A DNA stretch of 64,000 nt from a bacterium (GTDB taxonomy: Bacteria; Joyebacterota; Joyebacteria; Joyebacterales; Joyebacteraceae), in contig JALGZD010000219.1 in the NCBI GenBank assembly GCA_025782395.1, positions 1 through 64,000 of the forward strand. Reading direction: 5' to 3'. Positions 62,623 through 64,000 of this stretch are shown piece by piece. Both the position numbers and the translations under genes were made by a program. The notes beneath the pieces were generated by a model. It was not told the origin of the DNA. It searched no databases and saw nothing but the letters and a program-made list of their open reading frames with translations. Numbering within the stretch: position 1 is the stretch's first letter; each line of letters starts with the position of its first letter.

Positions 62623-64000
62623 CTATTTCAGCTCCACTATGGTCACACCCGTGTCTCCCTCGCCCCACCGGCCGAGTCTGAACGACTTGACCGCAGGCGA
62701 TCCCTTCAGCACTTCCTGCGTGCGCGTTCTCAAAGCCCCCGTGCCCTTGCCGTGGACTATGCGAACCACAGTGACCCCTTGCATCACGGCGGTGCTGAGG
62801 AACTTGTCGATGGAATCCTCCACGTCATCGGTCGTCATCCCCCTCAGATGCAGTTCTATCGCAGGCTCCTCACTGTTCAGACCCTCAAACGTGACGCTCG
62901 GAGTGCCTGCGTGCTTCACATCCGGTGCGCCTGCCTCCCTCAGCTCGTCGGCGGCAACGTCAAGGGTAGCGCTTTTCACGCGGACCCGGACCTTGCCCTT
63001 GTGATCCGGGAGGCTCAGCAGTCTACCCACGCGCCCGGCCAGCCGGACACGCATGCCGACCTCAAGTCTGTCCAGCCTCGCTCCATCATCGGCGGGCGGC
63101 TGGACCTCTTGGGCGAGTTCCTCAACCACCTCGGCCTTCTCGCGGCGCAGTTTCTCCCGCGCCACCTTGATGGTCTCGCGGGCGGCCTGGCTCTCCCTGA
63201 GTTCCTTCACGGTCTCCTCAACCAGGCTCTGCGCCCGAGCGAGAATCTCCCGCGCTTCAGCGAGCGCGCGAGCGCGGATCTGCTTCCGCTCGTCGCGAAC
63301 ACCGGCGAGCCGCTCTTCGTAGTCCGAGGTCAGAAGCCTGGCCTTGTCGCGTTCGATCTCAGCAGCGCTGAGCGTCTCATCCAGACGCAGCCCGCGCTCG
63401 ACGAGGTCGGCCAGAAGCCCATCGACCCTGGCGGCGTCGCAGTCACGGAGTTCGCCCGCCCGTTCGAGCACGTTCGACGGAAGCCCCAGCGTCTCGGCGA
63501 TCGATAGTGCGTGACTCGACCCGGGAATGTCGGGGACGAACCGGAACGTCGGCTCCAGCGTCTCAGGATCGAACGCCATCGAACCATTGGCCATGCTCTT
63601 ATGTTCGTGGACGTGGGTCTTGACGGTGCCGAGGTGCGTCGTAGCTATCGCGTGAACGCCCCTGTCGGTCAGCTCCTCGAGGATGGCGATGCCGAGGCTG
63701 GCTCCTTCGTCCGGGTCGGTCCCGGCGCCCAGTTCGTCCATGAGCACAAGCGTGTGCGCGTCGGCTTCTCGAAGAATCTCACCTATGACCCTGAGGTGAG
63801 ACGAGAAAGTCGAGAGGCTCATTTCGATCGACTGCTCGTCGCCGATATCGGCATAGAGTTCCCTGAAGATCGAGAGTTCCGTATCGGCTCCGGCCGGGAC
63901 GTGGAGTCCCGACTGCGCCATCATCGTCAGAAGACCGACGGTCTTCAGAGTTACGGTTTTCCCTCCGGCGTTGGGACCTGAGATGACAAGCGTCGATGCC
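62623..64000 (-). CDS. mutS2: MutS2 family ATPase/endonuclease (5' end beyond window)
   Basis: The frame is open to the right edge, so the N-terminus is missing. The first visible motif is Walker A, GPNAGGKTVTLKT, at 63960-64000. Walker B-type LVLMDELGAGTDPDEGASLG, a long coiled coil (RARALAEAREILARAQSLVE) and the C-terminal Smr domain (IELHLRGMTTDDVEDSIDKF, RIVHGKGTGAL) follow. MutS2 acts in recombination control or ribosome rescue depending on the organism. It ends 15 bp before dnaG. Confidence 0.96.
   Translation of the reverse strand, partial: ASTLVISGPNAGGKTVTLKTVGLLTMMAQSGLHVPAGADTELSIFRELYADIGDEQSIEMSLSTFSSHLRVIGEILREADAHTLVLMDELGAGTDPDEGASLGIAILEELTDRGVHAIATTHLGTVKTHVHEHKSMANGSMAFDPETLEPTFRFVPDIPGSSHALSIAETLGLPSNVLERAGELRDCDAARVDGLLADLVERGLRLDETLSAAEIERDKARLLTSDYEERLAGVRDERKQIRARALAEAREILARAQSLVEETVKELRESQAARETIKVAREKLRREKAEVVEELAQEVQPPADDGARLDRLEVGMRVRLAGRVGRLLSLPDHKGKVRVRVKSATLDVAADELREAGAPDVKHAGTPSVTFEGLNSEEPAIELHLRGMTTDDVEDSIDKFLSTAVMQGVTVVRIVHGKGTGALRTRTQEVLKGSPAVKSFRLGRWGEGDTGVTIVELK

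Overview
The window looks like a contig piece from a high-GC, Gram-negative bacterium. The envelope evidence is a PorV/PorQ-like barrel, an OmpA-type barrel, an Omp85-type barrel, several lipoproteins and RseP. Four secreted proteins end in FlgD-like Ig domains with a PNPF/PNPY lead and a short basic-hydrophobic tail, and two carry thrombospondin type-3 (TSP3) calcium repeats. This combination is typical of uncultured FCB-related lineages such as Candidatus Eisenbacteria or Krumholzibacteriota. That assignment is an inference; no 16S gene is present. GatCAB suggests indirect Asn/Gln-tRNA synthesis.

Layout. (1) 1-10.1 kb: a BNR-repeat secreted protein cut by the left edge, a PorV-like barrel, and a 2447-residue TSP3 protein, all on the minus strand. 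(2) 10.5-15.5 kb: alr, mazG, a Nudix hydrolase, an OmpA-like barrel lacking its OmpA domain, and a DUF1844 protein with a 51-bp tandem repeat. (3) 15.7-32.3 kb: a secreted/periplasmic block with a GH57-like alpha-glucan hydrolase broken by a perfect 16-bp tandem duplication and a second frameshift, an arylsulfotransferase-like lipoprotein broken by one in-frame TAG, an intact GH13 enzyme, a pullulanase, an EEP-fold phosphoesterase, an OB-fold/peptidoglycan-binding protein and an S8 protease. (4) 32.4-38.2 kb: pcrA-gatC-gatA-gatB. (5) 38.3-42 kb: a peptidase/beta-propeller/barrel fusion and a small lipoprotein, divergently transcribed. (6) 42-50.5 kb: the conserved rplM-rpsI-rpsB-tsf-pyrH-frr-uppS-cdsA-dxr-rseP series with a 56-residue ferredoxin gene inserted. 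(7) 50.5-58.9 kb: mtnA, maf, dtd, rsh, recJ, rnpB, rnhA, a zinc-ribbon protein and two tRNAs. (8) 58.9-64 kb: rpoD, dnaG and mutS2 (cut by the right edge).

The glycan enzymes form a plausible pathway for extracellular starch/glycogen: pullulanase debranches, while the GH57-like and GH13 enzymes cut or rearrange alpha-1,4 chains. The FlgD-like tails and PorV-like barrel suggest export and surface anchoring by a type-IX-like route. Housekeeping regions are conventional. Promoters close to TTGACA-N17-TATAAT are readable at many units, consistent with the sigma-70 RpoD encoded here. I found no CRISPR array, prophage or insertion sequence.
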